Positions 17,988-26,970 are shown, counted from the first letter of the stretch. The stretch is DNA of 64,000 nt from JAXGQD01 sp040766665 (GCA_040766665.1 JAXGQD010000007.1:117089-181088); one strand, 5' to 3'. Translations and numbers: made by a program. Notes: generated by a model not told the origin, from the sequence alone.

Positions 17988-19063
17988 TATTCGGCGGATT
18001 TCTCCTCTACGAATTTTCCGAGTAATTCCACCCCTTCCGCTAAGCGCGGACCGGGGCGCGACAATTCATCGTTTTGTAAATTCAAAATAGCGTCATTTTT
18101 TACGGCATTCAGCTCCTGCCAGCCCGGACGCGCTTTGATTTCTTCAATCGGAGTGGGCCCTTCACCAAAGTACATGCTGATCGTCAGAATGTAGTCCGGA
18201 TTGCGCTCAATCACCTGCTCCTCGGAAATCTCCGCCCAGCCTTCGACATCATCAAAGATGTTCTTCAAGCCCAGCATATCCGCAGCCTCTTGCATAAAGG
18301 TGCCTTTCCCAGTCGTCCACAAACCATATTCCATCGGCGACACTTCGAAATAAATGCTCTTGCTGCCGTCACCTTTCACTTCCGCTTGCGCTTTGGCAAA
18401 AGTCTCCTTCATCCCATCAACAACACTTTGTGCGGCTTCGCCTTTGCCCATTAGCTGACCGATCATGGTGATGGCGTCGTACACGCCGGCGATGTCTTTT
18501 GCATCCGAAACGAGCACCTTTACACCTGCTGCTTCCAGCTGCGCGACGTGCTCTTCCGTCTGTGCCATGGTGCTCATCAGCAGCACCTGGGGTTTGAGGG
18601 CAATAATCTGCTCTATGTTGGTATCCTGCCCGGATTGCACCGACTGCACTTCAAGGACTTCAGCCGGGTAGTTGCAGTACTCACCACGTCCCACCAAGGT
18701 ATCACCCGCACCGATGGCGTAGATAATTTCGCAGTCCGAAGGCGTCAGCGCCACAATGCGCGTCACAGCTTCATCCAGTTGCACTTCGCGGCCAGTCATG
18801 TCCTTTACTGTGATGGCTCCGGCGGCAGCCGCTACGGTTGTCGTAGTTGCGCTTGTTGCACTAGCTTCCGCATTAGTCGTGTCTTCAGTTTCTTGCTTGC
18901 TTGTCTCTATGGCTAACGTGGTCTGGATAACGGTTTCCGTTGCGTTCGTTACCGCAATTGCTGTTGTGGTGGCTTGAGTCGGCGCACCACAGGCTGCGAG
19001 TATCAACGCAGTCAGGGTGAGCATCACAAGCAGGCCGCTGAGTTTCTTTTTCAGGTATTTCAT
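17987..19063 (-). CDS. btuF: Cobalamin/cobinamide-binding lipoprotein of the ABC importer
   Basis: Extracellular substrate-binding lipoprotein. A signal peptide with lipobox LILAACGA starts from the ATG at 19063 (an ATG at 19090 extends it without improving the signal). A Thr/Ala-rich linker of about 60 residues precedes the binding domain, which carries RIVALTPSDCEIIYAIGAGDTLVGRGEYCNYP, a BtuF/FecB-type opening. It is the first gene of the operon, behind the riboswitch. Confidence 0.9.
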   Translation of the reverse strand: MKYLKKKLSGLLVMLTLTALILAACGAPTQATTTAIAVTNATETVIQTTLAIETSKQETEDTTNAEASATSATTTTVAAAAGAITVKDMTGREVQLDEAVTRIVALTPSDCEIIYAIGAGDTLVGRGEYCNYPAEVLEVQSVQSGQDTNIEQIIALKPQVLLMSTMAQTEEHVAQLEAAGVKVLVSDAKDIAGVYDAITMIGQLMGKGEAAQSVVDGMKETFAKAQAEVKGDGSKSIYFEVSPMEYGLWTTGKGTFMQEAADMLGLKNIFDDVEGWAEISEEQVIERNPDYILTISMYFGEGPTPIEEIKARPGWQELNAVKNDAILNLQNDELSRPGPRLAEGVELLGKFVEEKSAE

Positions 19064-19110
19064 CAGAAAGACCCCTTTCAAAATATTCAAGTGAAAATCT
19101 TGAGAGGTCC

Positions 19111-19142
19111 TAATAAAAAGACCCCACTGTTAGCAGGGTCCA
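19111..19142 (-). terminator. Terminator of the cobalamin riboswitch
   Basis: On the minus strand, GACCCTGCTAACAGTGGGGTC folds with GACC/GGGTC and CTG/CAG pairs and is followed by TTTTTATTA. It lies between the riboswitch and btuF, 50 bp before the start, and so can act as the expression platform. Confidence 0.75.
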
Positions 19143-19164
19143 TCAATATCTACGCTAAATCTAC

Positions 19165-19350
19165 GCAAAGCTTGCACCCTCAACCCGGAGTTATCGCTGC
19201 GACCAGGTCTCCCGACTTTACATCATCCTCCGAAGCCCCTTCCCGCCTCGTAGCAGTGGTTTGGCTTCTTCGTCCGTTTCACGGTTACTGGAATAGCTCG
19301 GAAATTTCATCCGTATTCCCTCGGCATCCGCTTGCGCTTTTGCCGGCACA
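19165..19350 (-). promoter_or_regulatory. Cobalamin riboswitch
   Basis: Read on the minus strand the region has, in order, GGATGCC, GAGGGAATACGGATGAAAT, CAGTAACCGTGAA, a B12-box-like GCCAAACCACTG, GGCGGGAAGG and AAGTCGGGAGACCTGG. These are the conserved blocks of the AdoCbl riboswitch in their usual order and spacing. It lies just upstream of btuF, with a terminator between, and would lower transcription of the whole operon when cobalamin is plentiful. Confidence 0.88.
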
Positions 19351-19516
19351 TCGCTGTGCAATCACAGTTGCTATTCACTTGTGCTTCAAAGTTTAGCCAT
19401 AATCGCTGTCGTAGTCAAATGATTGTGAGGCTCGCAGCTGCGGCGTGTTGTGGGCTTGATTCAAGGCAGTCCGTCGGTATACATGGCAGGAGTTTTCGGG
19501 TGATTCTATCACCAGC

Positions 19517-19745
19517 CCGCTTTTTTGGCAAAAATTGCGCTAATCCAATTTGACTAGCAGTTTTTGGGCTATTAATCCGTCGCTTTCGGGATTTCGCGAC
19601 ACTTTTTACTCAAATCCAATTTCAGATTCACGGCTGCTTGGATTAGCGAAAAAACCTACGGTATTTTTGGTATTTGACATAACTTTTAAGCCTTCAGAGA
19701 GGGTTCGGGTTGGATTAGCGAAATTTTTGTCGGATTTCCAGTGAT
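19517..19745. repeat. Palindromic repeat family R2, copy A
   Basis: Contains TTTTTTGGCAAAAATTGCGC followed by TAATCCAA, then AAATCCAATTTCAGATTC, and two inverted units TTGGATTAGCGAAA. The same building blocks occur at 26464-26680 and 48662-48812. It has several potential hairpins and no conserved reading frame. The stretch 19351-19932 holds this repeat and the tandem REPs only. Confidence 0.6.
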
Positions 19746-19770
19746 TCAACGTATCGGCTGAGTTATTAGA

Positions 19771-19929
19771 AGGAGTCGCAGCCAGTCCAAGCAGCGCGAC
19801 GCATCCATAAGCGGTGTCGCAGCCAGCCCAAGCAATGCGACGCATCCATAAGCGGTGTCGCAGCCATCCCAAGCAGCGCGACGCATCCATAAGCGGAGTC
19901 GCAGCCAGCCCAAGCAGCGCGACGCATCC
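19771..19929 (+). repeat. Tandem array of four REP-like units, 41-bp period
   Basis: GTCGCAGCC begins at 19775, 19816, 19857 and 19898, exactly 41 bp apart. Units differ by a few substitutions only (AGCAGCG or AGCAATG before the closing GCGAC). The linker GCATCCATAAGCGG(T/A)G is also repeated. No spacers are unique, so this is not CRISPR. Confidence 0.9.
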
Positions 19930-19932
19930 GAA

Positions 19933-20721
19933 TCACACCGCGAGATCCTTCCGCTTGAAAAACAGGAAGCCGAAGGCCAAAGCGAGCAGCGCATAGCCCA
20001 TACCGAGCGCCATCAGTCCCCACTCCAGCCCGTACTCCGGTAAAATCACCTGCGACCTGGCGTAGGAAAAAGGCGAAATGTACTTGATAAACGAGAGCTT
20101 GTCACTGATGTTCGAAAGCAGCGTCAGGAAATAAAAAAGCAAGGTCACCCCGATACCCAGCCCCGCCATAATACGATGCGTCAGAGTGGAGAGCGCGAAA
20201 CTAATCAGCGCGATTTCAAGGTGCAGCCAAGTCTGTGCGACGAAGAAAACCACGAGATCGCCCATTGGTAAAGGCTCTTTGATCAGGGCAAAAGCCAGCA
20301 CCGTTCCCCCGAAGCACAGCAGCTCGAAGAAGAGGATGTAGGTTTTGAGGGCGGCTAACTTTTGCCACAAAATAGAAAAGCGAGAGTGAGGGGTGGAAAA
20401 AAGAAAATCGGCGCTGTGTCCGGCTTCTTCTTTTGCCACCATGCTGATGCCTAAGCTCGCGGCAAACATCGCACCGCCTAAGCTCAAAATCAGACCGGCT
20501 TCCACCGAATAGAAACCGATGGCCGTATCCATGGTGTTTTCTGTGAGACCAAATGCCTGCGTGAAGGGACCCATATTTTTGACAATCTCGTTGAGTTGAG
20601 TGACTTGGTCCTCGAAGCTGGGGTAAACCAAGACATAAATCATCAAAAAGACGCTGACGCTAAGGGACCAAACGAGGGCGGTCTTGAAGGTCTGACGCAG
20701 CTCATGCCTGTAAATGGTCAT
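19933..20721 (-). CDS. ABC-2 type transporter permease
   Basis: A 262-aa membrane protein with about six hydrophobic helices. The N-terminus MTIYRHELRQTFKTALVWS is typical of ABC-2 permeases, and EEAGHSADFLFSTPHSR is a cytoplasmic coupling-type segment common to this exporter group. It overlaps the ATPase gene by 4 bp and forms an exporter with it. Substrate unknown (lipid, peptide or drug are common). The gene ends only a few bases from the tandem REP array. Confidence 0.83.
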   Translation of the reverse strand: MTIYRHELRQTFKTALVWSLSVSVFLMIYVLVYPSFEDQVTQLNEIVKNMGPFTQAFGLTENTMDTAIGFYSVEAGLILSLGGAMFAASLGISMVAKEEAGHSADFLFSTPHSRFSILWQKLAALKTYILFFELLCFGGTVLAFALIKEPLPMGDLVVFFVAQTWLHLEIALISFALSTLTHRIMAGLGIGVTLLFYFLTLLSNISDKLSFIKYISPFSYARSQVILPEYGLEWGLMALGMGYALLALAFGFLFFKRKDLAV

Positions 20722-21602
20722 GACAAGTCCTCCTTCTTTGAAGCATAGCGATGCAAGAAAACTTCTTCCAAGTCCGGTTCCTGGATGCTGATGTCCGTGA
20801 TGGGCAAACCCTGTAAAGCCGCAATCAGAGATTGAGCCGAGCCTTGGTATAGGGTAGTCAGCGTATCGTCGGCCAACTGAGGATTGACCAAACCCGGAAT
20901 GGATGGAATCTCAGACAAACCGTGAATATGCAGCTTGCGCAAACTGGACTGGGCGAGCTTATCCATCGTATCGCAGGCGATGACCTGACCTTCGCGCAAA
21001 ATGGCGGCACGGCTACAGTGGCGCTGGACTTCCGAGAGGACGTGCGAGGACAGAAAGACGCTTGCTCCGGCAGCTCTGCGTTCATGCAAAAGACTAAAAA
21101 ACTCCTTTTGCATGAGAGGATCTAAGCCTGAGCTCGGCTCATCAAGAATATAGAGGTCCGGACGATGTAGAAAGGCGCAGACAATGCCCAGTTTTTTACG
21201 ATTGCCAAGCGAAAGTTCCTCTACCCGTTTCTCAAGAGGCAGCTCGAAACGATCGCAGAGTGACTTGGCTTCAGCTTTTGCATTGCAACGGTGCAGGTCT
21301 GCGGCTAATTGCACCACATCGCGGACTTTCATACGCGGATAAAAATTTGCCTCTGAAGGCATGTAGCCGATGCGTGCGAGGATTTTTTCTTTTTCGCGGG
21401 CGATATCATGCCCGAGCACACGTGCAGTGCCGGAGCTACTCTGGATGAGGCCCAAGAGACAACGGATGGTGGTGGATTTGCCGGAACCGTTGGGGCCGAT
21501 GAAACCAAAAATCTCACCTTCCGCGACGCTCAAGTTGAGGTCATCAATGCCCTTCGTTTTGCCATAATACTTACTCAAATGCGTACATTCAATGGCTTTC
21601 AC
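20718..21602 (-). CDS. ABC-2 exporter ATP-binding protein
   Basis: ATPase of the exporter. Walker A GPNGSGKST near residue 38, signature LSLGNRKKLGI, Walker B LYILDEPSSGLDPL and switch His in FLSSHVLSEVQ. The C-terminal 80 residues form the extra domain common in BcrA/CcmA-like ATPases. The start is taken as GTG at 21602, which has GGAGG eight bases upstream; a GTG three codons earlier is too close to that site. Confidence 0.87.
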   Translation of the reverse strand: MKAIECTHLSKYYGKTKGIDDLNLSVAEGEIFGFIGPNGSGKSTTIRCLLGLIQSSSGTARVLGHDIAREKEKILARIGYMPSEANFYPRMKVRDVVQLAADLHRCNAKAEAKSLCDRFELPLEKRVEELSLGNRKKLGIVCAFLHRPDLYILDEPSSGLDPLMQKEFFSLLHERRAAGASVFLSSHVLSEVQRHCSRAAILREGQVIACDTMDKLAQSSLRKLHIHGLSEIPSIPGLVNPQLADDTLTTLYQGSAQSLIAALQGLPITDISIQEPDLEEVFLHRYASKKEDLS

Positions 21603-21731
21603 ACACTCCACCTCCGCGATTCGGATAGGCTCATTCTAACACTACAGAAAAAAACTAACAGTAGAAAAAAACAGGCAGAGCTGAGGGCTGACTGATATAA
21701 TAAAAACATTCACTTAAAGGAGGACTCACAC

Positions 21732-21995
21732 ATGGATTTCAGTAAGATTCAACTCAGCAATGGCGATATAAAAAGTGTTGGTGAAAGTTACAAGGTGGTG
21801 GTCGGAAAAACCGTCAAAGACCTGAAACTGTTGGCGATTACGCTCACTACCGAAAATCCACTTCCTTTTGTACGGCTTAGTTTTGGTAAAAACCAAAAAT
21901 CCGAAGAAAAAGTTCAGCTCTACCCGCTTTCGTCTATCAACTTCCTAGAGGAAGTGCAGCTGACAGAGACGGTCGAACCGGACCCGATGGGCTGA
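21732..21995 (+). CDS. Hypothetical protein, 87 aa
   Basis: I do not recognise this protein. The start is well supported by AAAGGAGG eight bases before the ATG. It is mostly beta-prone and soluble with no signal peptide or helix-rich part. Charged residues are spread evenly and the tail is acidic (TETVEPDPMG). It lies alone between the divergent exporter operon and a convergent lipoprotein gene. Confidence 0.6.
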   Translation: MDFSKIQLSNGDIKSVGESYKVVVGKTVKDLKLLAITLTTENPLPFVRLSFGKNQKSEEKVQLYPLSSINFLEEVQLTETVEPDPMG

Positions 21996-22003
21996 GTGAA
22001 CCA

Positions 22004-22567
22004 TCACTCCCCTACGTAAATCACCAGATTATAGTGGCCTTCTTCATTGATCACGAAGCGGTAGACGACAGCATTTGAGACGTAGTTGATGACCTCCATG
22101 GGCTGAAACCTAGGAAAGCGTTCGACGAACCAGGCTGAAGCTTCATTGGAGTCGTCTTTGGCCTGTGAGAGGTTGATGAATTGGGAGATAATCTCTTGCA
22201 TTTGTGCCTTTGCATCGGTCACGCCGATAGCTTTATTCAGGTCAAAATCGAAAGCCATCGTCTCAACAGCGCCGTTTAGATCGCTGCGAAAATCGGCAAA
22301 AGCCCAAGTCTCGCCCTCCGCACTGATGTGATGCATGGACAGCTTCTGCTCGGTCGGAATGGCGTCGAGATTGAATTTGATAAAATCCAGTTCGGCTGCT
22401 TTGGCTTCCAAGTCCTCGAGACTCACTGCCAAGGGCTCTTTAGCGGGCTTAGGCGCGTCAATGACTTCACGGTTATTGGGTTTGGCGCAAGCGCTGAGCA
22501 AGAGTAAAAACACCATATAAATACAGAACAAACGCCGCATACTCTGACTTTTCTTTACCCGTCGCAT
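22004..22567 (-). CDS. Predicted lipoprotein of unknown function
   Basis: A 187-aa protein with signal peptide and lipobox LLSACAK, hence anchored to the outer face of the membrane. The start at 22567 has GGAGG nine bases upstream; earlier in-frame codons precede this site. The mature part is about 165 aa with no motif I recognise. It ends 8 bp from the convergent hypothetical gene. Confidence 0.7.
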   Translation of the reverse strand: MRRVKKSQSMRRLFCIYMVFLLLLSACAKPNNREVIDAPKPAKEPLAVSLEDLEAKAAELDFIKFNLDAIPTEQKLSMHHISAEGETWAFADFRSDLNGAVETMAFDFDLNKAIGVTDAKAQMQEIISQFINLSQAKDDSNEASAWFVERFPRFQPMEVINYVSNAVVYRFVINEEGHYNLVIYVGE

Positions 22568-22682
22568 CAATCCGTCCTCCGCAATTCTAAGAAAAGCGCC
22601 ACAAGCCATTTGGACTGTAGCGCTTTCTTTTGCCATTATGCTTTTACTCTAGCTGTCCAAGCGTCGCTTGGCAAGCCGGAAC

Positions 22683-22850
22683 TTAATCCAGTTTCGTCTC
22701 ATCGCGCTGGTTTTTCCTCAGCAGTATGGTGGCAAAACCCGCCAAGACCAAGAGCAATCCACCCAACGCATAAGGCCAGGGTTGACGCTCACCAGTACGG
22801 GGTATGCTCTGCGTCTTTGACGCGTCAAGTGCCCTAAACCTAGCGTTGCC
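22683..22850 (-). pseudogene. Orphan LPXTG-type cell-wall sorting signal (C-terminal fragment)
   Basis: On the minus strand the end of a surface protein is readable: IPRTGE, a hydrophobic stretch (WPYALGGLLLVLAGFATILL), then the charged tail RKNQRDETKLD. These are the three parts of a sortase signal. The upstream part is missing, and the sequence runs at once into an R2-type repeat (TTGGATTGGCGAAATTTTTG at 22853-22872). It looks like the remnant of a deleted or repeat-disrupted surface protein gene. Confidence 0.65.
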
Positions 22851-23082
22851 GCTTGGATTGGCGAAATTTTTGCCAAATAACTTCACCCTCTCTCAAACAA
22901 ACAAATTTCCCCCTTTCTTCTCCCCGACAATCACAACACCAACCTGAAACCACACCTGCACAGCGCGCCAATTAACGGTATAATCAAAAAACAGCAAACT
23001 TGAGGAAGCAATCAGAACCCTTCCTTATCCTGCCGACGAGCTACAAACGTCGGCTATAGAGCATCTGCAGCGAGGTATACAC

Positions 23083-24267
23083 ATGCGTAAACAAATCAAA
23101 AACAACGTCAGCTGGGTCGGCAAAATCGACTGGGAACTGCGCGAATTTCACGGCTCGGATTTCTCCGTGCACAAAGGTTCCTCCCAAAACGCCTACCTGA
23201 TTCGCGAAGAGAAAAACGTCCTCATCGACACCGTCTGGTCCGAGCATGACAAAGAATTCGTCAAGAACCTCAAACAGGAAATTGACCTCAAAGACATCGA
23301 CTTTATCGTCGCCAACCACGGCGAAGTCGACCACAGCGGCGCCCTGCCCGAGCTTCTGGCCGAAATTCCCAACGTGCCCATTTACTGCACCGCCAACGCG
23401 GTGAAATCACTCACCGGCCAGTATCACCAGCCCGACTGGAATTTCCAAGTCGTCAAGACAGGCGACAGTGTCGAGATTGGTAATGGCAAAAAACTCATCT
23501 TCGTCGAAATGAAAATGCTCCACTGGCCCGACAGCATGGCCACTTACCTCACCGAAGACAATATCCTGTTTTCGAATGATGCGTTCGGGCAGCATTTTGC
23601 CTGTGAAGAGCTCTTCAACGACAAAGCCGACCAATGCAGCCTCTGGAACGAAGCCATCAAGTATTACGCCAATATCTTGACGCCGTTCTCGGCTTTTGCC
23701 AAAAGGAAAATCGAGGAAATCGTGGCGCTGAACCTGCCCATCGACATCATTGCTCCCAGCCACGGTGTCATCTGGCGCGACAATCCCCTGCAAATCGTCG
23801 AAAAATACGCCGAGTGGGCGGGCAATTACCAGGAAAACCAGATTACCATCCTCTTTGATTCGATGTGGAAAGGCACGGAGTCGCTGGCTCATGCGCTGGC
23901 CGCTCGCATACAGGCCCAGTCCGATGAGGTGCGCGTCAAAGTCTATAATGTGGCAAAAACCGACAAAAACGATGTCATGACCGAAGTCTTCAAGTCCAAG
24001 GCCATCGCAGTCGGCTCCCCCACCGTAGGAAACGACATCCTCAGTTCGGTGGGCGGCGTCCTGCACTTCCTCAAAGAGCTGAAATTCAAGAACAAGTCCG
24101 CTGCGGTCTTTGGCTGCTACGGCTGGTCGGGCGAAGGCAATAAAATTTTACGCGGTATCCTCCAAGACGCCGGTTTCGCGGTCGTTGAGCCCGAACTGCG
24201 TGTGAACTGGCAGCCCAAACAAGAGGATCTCGACAAAATGGACGAGCTCGCCAAAGCTCTGATTTAA
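23083..24267 (+). CDS. A-type flavoprotein / flavodiiron protein
   Basis: A 394-aa cytoplasmic enzyme reducing O2 to water and/or NO to N2O in anaerobes. The N-terminal metallo-beta-lactamase domain has the di-iron ligands HGEVDH near residue 85, HWPDSM near 148, NDAFGQH near 166 and SHGVIWR near 226. The C-terminal flavodoxin domain includes ILFDSMWKGTESLA, SPTVGNDILSSVGGVL and FGCYGWSGEG. It is followed 10 bp later by a methyltransferase gene. With the ferritin-like protein it fits an oxygen-defence set. Confidence 0.93.
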   Translation: MRKQIKNNVSWVGKIDWELREFHGSDFSVHKGSSQNAYLIREEKNVLIDTVWSEHDKEFVKNLKQEIDLKDIDFIVANHGEVDHSGALPELLAEIPNVPIYCTANAVKSLTGQYHQPDWNFQVVKTGDSVEIGNGKKLIFVEMKMLHWPDSMATYLTEDNILFSNDAFGQHFACEELFNDKADQCSLWNEAIKYYANILTPFSAFAKRKIEEIVALNLPIDIIAPSHGVIWRDNPLQIVEKYAEWAGNYQENQITILFDSMWKGTESLAHALAARIQAQSDEVRVKVYNVAKTDKNDVMTEVFKSKAIAVGSPTVGNDILSSVGGVLHFLKELKFKNKSAAVFGCYGWSGEGNKILRGILQDAGFAVVEPELRVNWQPKQEDLDKMDELAKALI

Positions 24268-24277
24268 ATCCATCCGC

Positions 24278-24931
24278 ATGAAGAACAAGGCTGATAAAAG
24301 TGGCAAAAAATCCCCCGGTGGCGACTTCTACATGGACCGCCAACTGCACATTTCCACCTGCGGTATCGAGGAGTGGGACGCTGAGGTCACCGCCTACAAT
24401 CGTTTCGAATCCACGCCCTATCGAGCCTTGGATCTACTTTTAGAAGAATACGAGCCCCTGCCCTCCGCCCATCTACTCGATTACGGCGCGGGCTTGGGGC
24501 GCGTTAATTTATACCTTTATCACAAATTGCAGATTCCCGGTTACGGTTTGGAGATCCATCCCGATCGCCTTAGGCGCGCCGAAAAGAATCTGCGCAAGTA
24601 TCGCAAGCGGATGACCCCTGAGCTGTCTGAACTGCCCATCCGTTTTATTTCTGAGTACGCCGAATGGCACGAGCCACTTCCCGAAACCAATCTCTTCTAC
24701 TTCTTCAATCCTTTTTCGCTCGAAGTCTTTCGCGCTGCTTATACGCAGATCGTTGCTTCTTTAAAGGCGTTTGATCGTCAAGCAGACTTGATTCTGTATT
24801 ACCCTGCGGATTACTTTCTGTATTTTATGCAACTCCAGAGCGTGTTCTCGCATTACCAGAAGATTGACTTGGATTGGCTGGACGACAAGCGCGAGTGCTT
24901 CTACGTTTACCGGCATGAGGCTATGGGTTGA
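24278..24931 (+). CDS. Class I SAM-dependent methyltransferase
   Basis: A 217-aa Rossmann-type methyltransferase. Motif I is LLDYGAGLGRVNLYLYHK (about residues 66-83), the acidic end of strand 2 is GLEIHPDRLRRA, and NLFYFFNPFS is a motif IV-like segment. The substrate is unknown. It probably shares a transcript with the flavodiiron gene. An alternative start MDRQLHIS at 24332 is possible, since neither has a clear ribosome site. Confidence 0.78.
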   Translation: MKNKADKSGKKSPGGDFYMDRQLHISTCGIEEWDAEVTAYNRFESTPYRALDLLLEEYEPLPSAHLLDYGAGLGRVNLYLYHKLQIPGYGLEIHPDRLRRAEKNLRKYRKRMTPELSELPIRFISEYAEWHEPLPETNLFYFFNPFSLEVFRAAYTQIVASLKAFDRQADLILYYPADYFLYFMQLQSVFSHYQKIDLDWLDDKRECFYVYRHEAMG

Positions 24932-25054
24932 GGGGTGTGGTTGGTGTCTTGGTGTTGATGTGACTTCATCTCCGATGGGTACAGTGTTCCCATTGGATTA
25001 GGTGCTAATTTGTCTACTTCTCTTTTGGGGGTGCGGACAAAAAGTTGGACGGTT

Positions 25055-25905
25055 TTACGCGCAATAACCTTTTGACCGGCGAAATTCTCGTGGACTCATT
25101 TGGTTCAAGCTCACTTTGATTCGCGTGTCGTTATACCAATCGATGTATTCATCGATATATCGGATGAATGCTTGAATGCTGTATCCATTAAAATCCTCAC
25201 CATAAAAACACTCATTTTTCAATCTTCCAAAGAAACCTTCACAGGCTGCATTGTCAGGAGAACAGCCCTTCTTCGACATGGAGCGTGTTAGGCCGTATTT
25301 CTTTATGCGTTTTAGCCATCCCGGCCATCGGTAGTGTGCTCCGCGGTCACTATGGATAATCGGCTTTGCTCCTTTTGAAGACAACACGGCTAAATCAAGG
25401 CTCTTGTTAGCCAAGTCGGCATTAGGGCTCACACCCATGCTTCGTGAGACACCAGACCATCATAACAATCAATAATGGGGCTCAAATAGACCTTGCCTGC
25501 CGGTATGGCAAACTCGGTGATGTCTGTGAGCCAGACACGGTTTGGCGCATCCGCATGAAAGTCACGTTCCAATAGGTTAGGGGCGGGAGGACTGACTTCT
25601 CCGAGATAAGAGTTATAACGGAGACGCTTATGTCCTTTAGCAACCAACCTTTCCGCTTTCATCAGACGTCGGATAATCTTCTCCGATATCCGAATTTCCT
25701 CTCGTTGCAACAGCACCTTGAGCCGTCTGTAACCGTACCTTCTATGGTTTGCTTTAAACAGTTCTCGCAGTCTTCCTCTGACCATTTCGTATGGATTCGA
25801 TGAATCTTTTCTGCTTTTGTGGTAATAGTAACTGCTTCGTTTCAGCTGGAGTTCTCCTAGTAACTCCGGTAGTGAATACTTTTCCCGTATGGCATCAACG
25901 ATCAC
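25055..25905 (-). pseudogene. IS3-family transposase OrfB, one frameshift
   Basis: DDE integrase-type transposase (rve domain). First Asp in LTDITEFA, second Asp in IIHSDRGAHY, Glu in CEGFFGRLKNE. The frame is broken near 25435: the upstream part ends ...CYDGLVSHEAWV, while the rest reads from MGVSPNADLANKS. Copy 2 has GGTCTGGTGGTCTC here against GGTCTGGTGTCTC, so one G is missing in this copy. OrfA and OrfB overlap near an A7G run, the usual site of -1 programmed frameshifting in this family. Confidence 0.85.
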
Positions 25906-26416
25906 TACCTTTTCCGAGTTCTTCAGTTGACTCGGGATGACGCCGGCCTTTTTTTAGCACTTTGAGTGTTTCATTGAGAATGTCGATTTGCATCTGCATG
26001 TGACGCATTTCAGCCTTCATCTGCTTCATCAGCTCTGCATCAGACGGAGTAGCTCCATTTGCTTGGGGTGGTTTTTTCTTGGGCAATGCTCCCACCAATC
26101 CTTCCTCTTGTAGTTTTCTATGCCAAGTATAGATTTGTCGGTTCTCTACGCCAAGCTCTTTGGCGACAGCAATAGGGGATAGGTTTTGTTCGATGCATCG
26201 TTGAATGGTTTCGCGTTTCATTTCAGCAGTGAACTTGCGTCTCTTCTTTTTGATGCGAATTTCTTTGATCTCCGGAAGTGTTCCTGCCTCTCGACGTTTA
26301 ATCCAGCCTTGTAAAGAGCCTCGGCTGGGATACTTCAATGTCTTTACCGTCTTATTTACATTCCCAATCTCATCGTAAACACTTAATACGTAATCCATGA
26401 CTTCTCGACTATACAT
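25895..26416 (-). CDS. IS3-family transposase OrfA (helix-turn-helix)
   Basis: A 173-aa protein preceded by AGGAGG. It has two HTH segments (VNKTVKTLKYPSRGSLQGWIKRR and SPIAVAKELGVENRQIYTWHRKL) and a C-terminal leucine-zipper-like coiled coil (MKQMKAEMRHMQMQIDILNETLKVLKK). It ends at the A-rich slippery region through which an OrfAB fusion would be made. Confidence 0.9.
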   Translation of the reverse strand: MYSREVMDYVLSVYDEIGNVNKTVKTLKYPSRGSLQGWIKRREAGTLPEIKEIRIKKKRRKFTAEMKRETIQRCIEQNLSPIAVAKELGVENRQIYTWHRKLQEEGLVGALPKKKPPQANGATPSDAELMKQMKAEMRHMQMQIDILNETLKVLKKGRRHPESTEELGKGSDR

Positions 26417-26463
26417 GCAGATTTACCTCCTGCATCTATGTCCAACTTTTTGTCCGCATGCCC

Positions 26464-26680
26464 TTTTTGGCAAAATTTCCACTAATCCAAGCGAGCAGCC
26501 CTCCAAAAGAGCCTCTGACAAATCGATTGAGGTTTTTACCGTAAGTTTTTCCGCTAATCCAATTTCAAATTTCGCTTGGCTTGGATTACCGAAAAAAATG
26601 TCTGATTTCAGGCGATTGAGATGAACTTCCGCTTGATAAAGCCGGTCTGAATTGGATTGCCGCAATTTTTTACGGTGATT
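26464..26680. repeat. Palindromic repeat family R2, copy B
   Basis: Starts TTTTTGGCAAAATTTCCACT, contains TTTTTCCGCTAATCCAATTT, then GCTTGGATTACCGAAAAAAA, and ends TTGGATTGCCGCAATTTTTT. This copy is uninterrupted and shows the intact target that IS3 copy 2 split at 48812/50246. Confidence 0.75.
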
Positions 26681-26687
26681 AAGAGGT

Positions 26688-26755
26688 GTCGCAGCCAACT
26701 AGGCATGCGACGTTTTGATTTCTAAACGGCGTCACGGCCATCTTGGCAATGCGAC
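26688..26755 (+). repeat. Two REP-like palindromes left of MITE copy 2
   Basis: Copies at 26688-26711 (GTCGCAGCCAACTAGGCATG to GCGAC) and 26731-26755 (GTCACGGCC...GCGAC). They are followed by ATTAGTAATGGCCTCCG, a linker also seen before MITE copies 3 and 4. Confidence 0.8.
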
Positions 26756-26773
26756 AATTAGTAATGGCCTCCG

Positions 26774-26970
26774 CTACTGCACTTTTTACGTTTGTACAAA
26801 CAAACATGTCTGAATCGAGCCTTCAGCGTTGTCATTTTATGATTTTAGTTACACTATTTTCGATTCTACAAACATCAGCTTGTACAATCGAAAATGTAGT
26901 AAAAACTCTGAAATCATGGGATTAGGAGGGCGTATCGATCAAAATATTTGTACATACGTAAAAACTGTAG
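26774..26970 (+). repeat. MITE-like element, copy 2
   Basis: It is 197 bp, from CTACTGCACTTTTTACG to CGTAAAAACTGTAG. The nested inner pair is ACTATTTTCGATTCTACAAA and TTGTACAATCGAAAATGTAG. It stands with REPs on both sides just left of the RLP island. The same orientation is kept in copies 3 and 4. Confidence 0.82.

Larger units (their letters stand above)
25027..26463 (-). mobile_element. IS3-family insertion sequence, copy 1
   Basis: The element is 1437 bp. Its ends are GGGGGTGCGGACAAAAAG and the inverse CTTTTTGTCCGCATGCCC, which extend into GTTGGAC/GTCCAAC. The flanks carry TTT on both sides, consistent with a 3-bp duplication. It encodes OrfA and OrfB. Copy 2 (48813-50245) lies in the opposite orientation. 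It abuts an R2 repeat. Confidence 0.88.

Noticed and set aside
19771..19929. CRISPR array from regularly spaced repeats
   Set aside because: The 41-bp period is fully repeated with no unique spacers, there are only four units, and no cas genes are near.
19746..20023. Repetitive peptides with ASRCLGWLR units
   Set aside because: These are translations of the tandem REP array in several frames and not genes.
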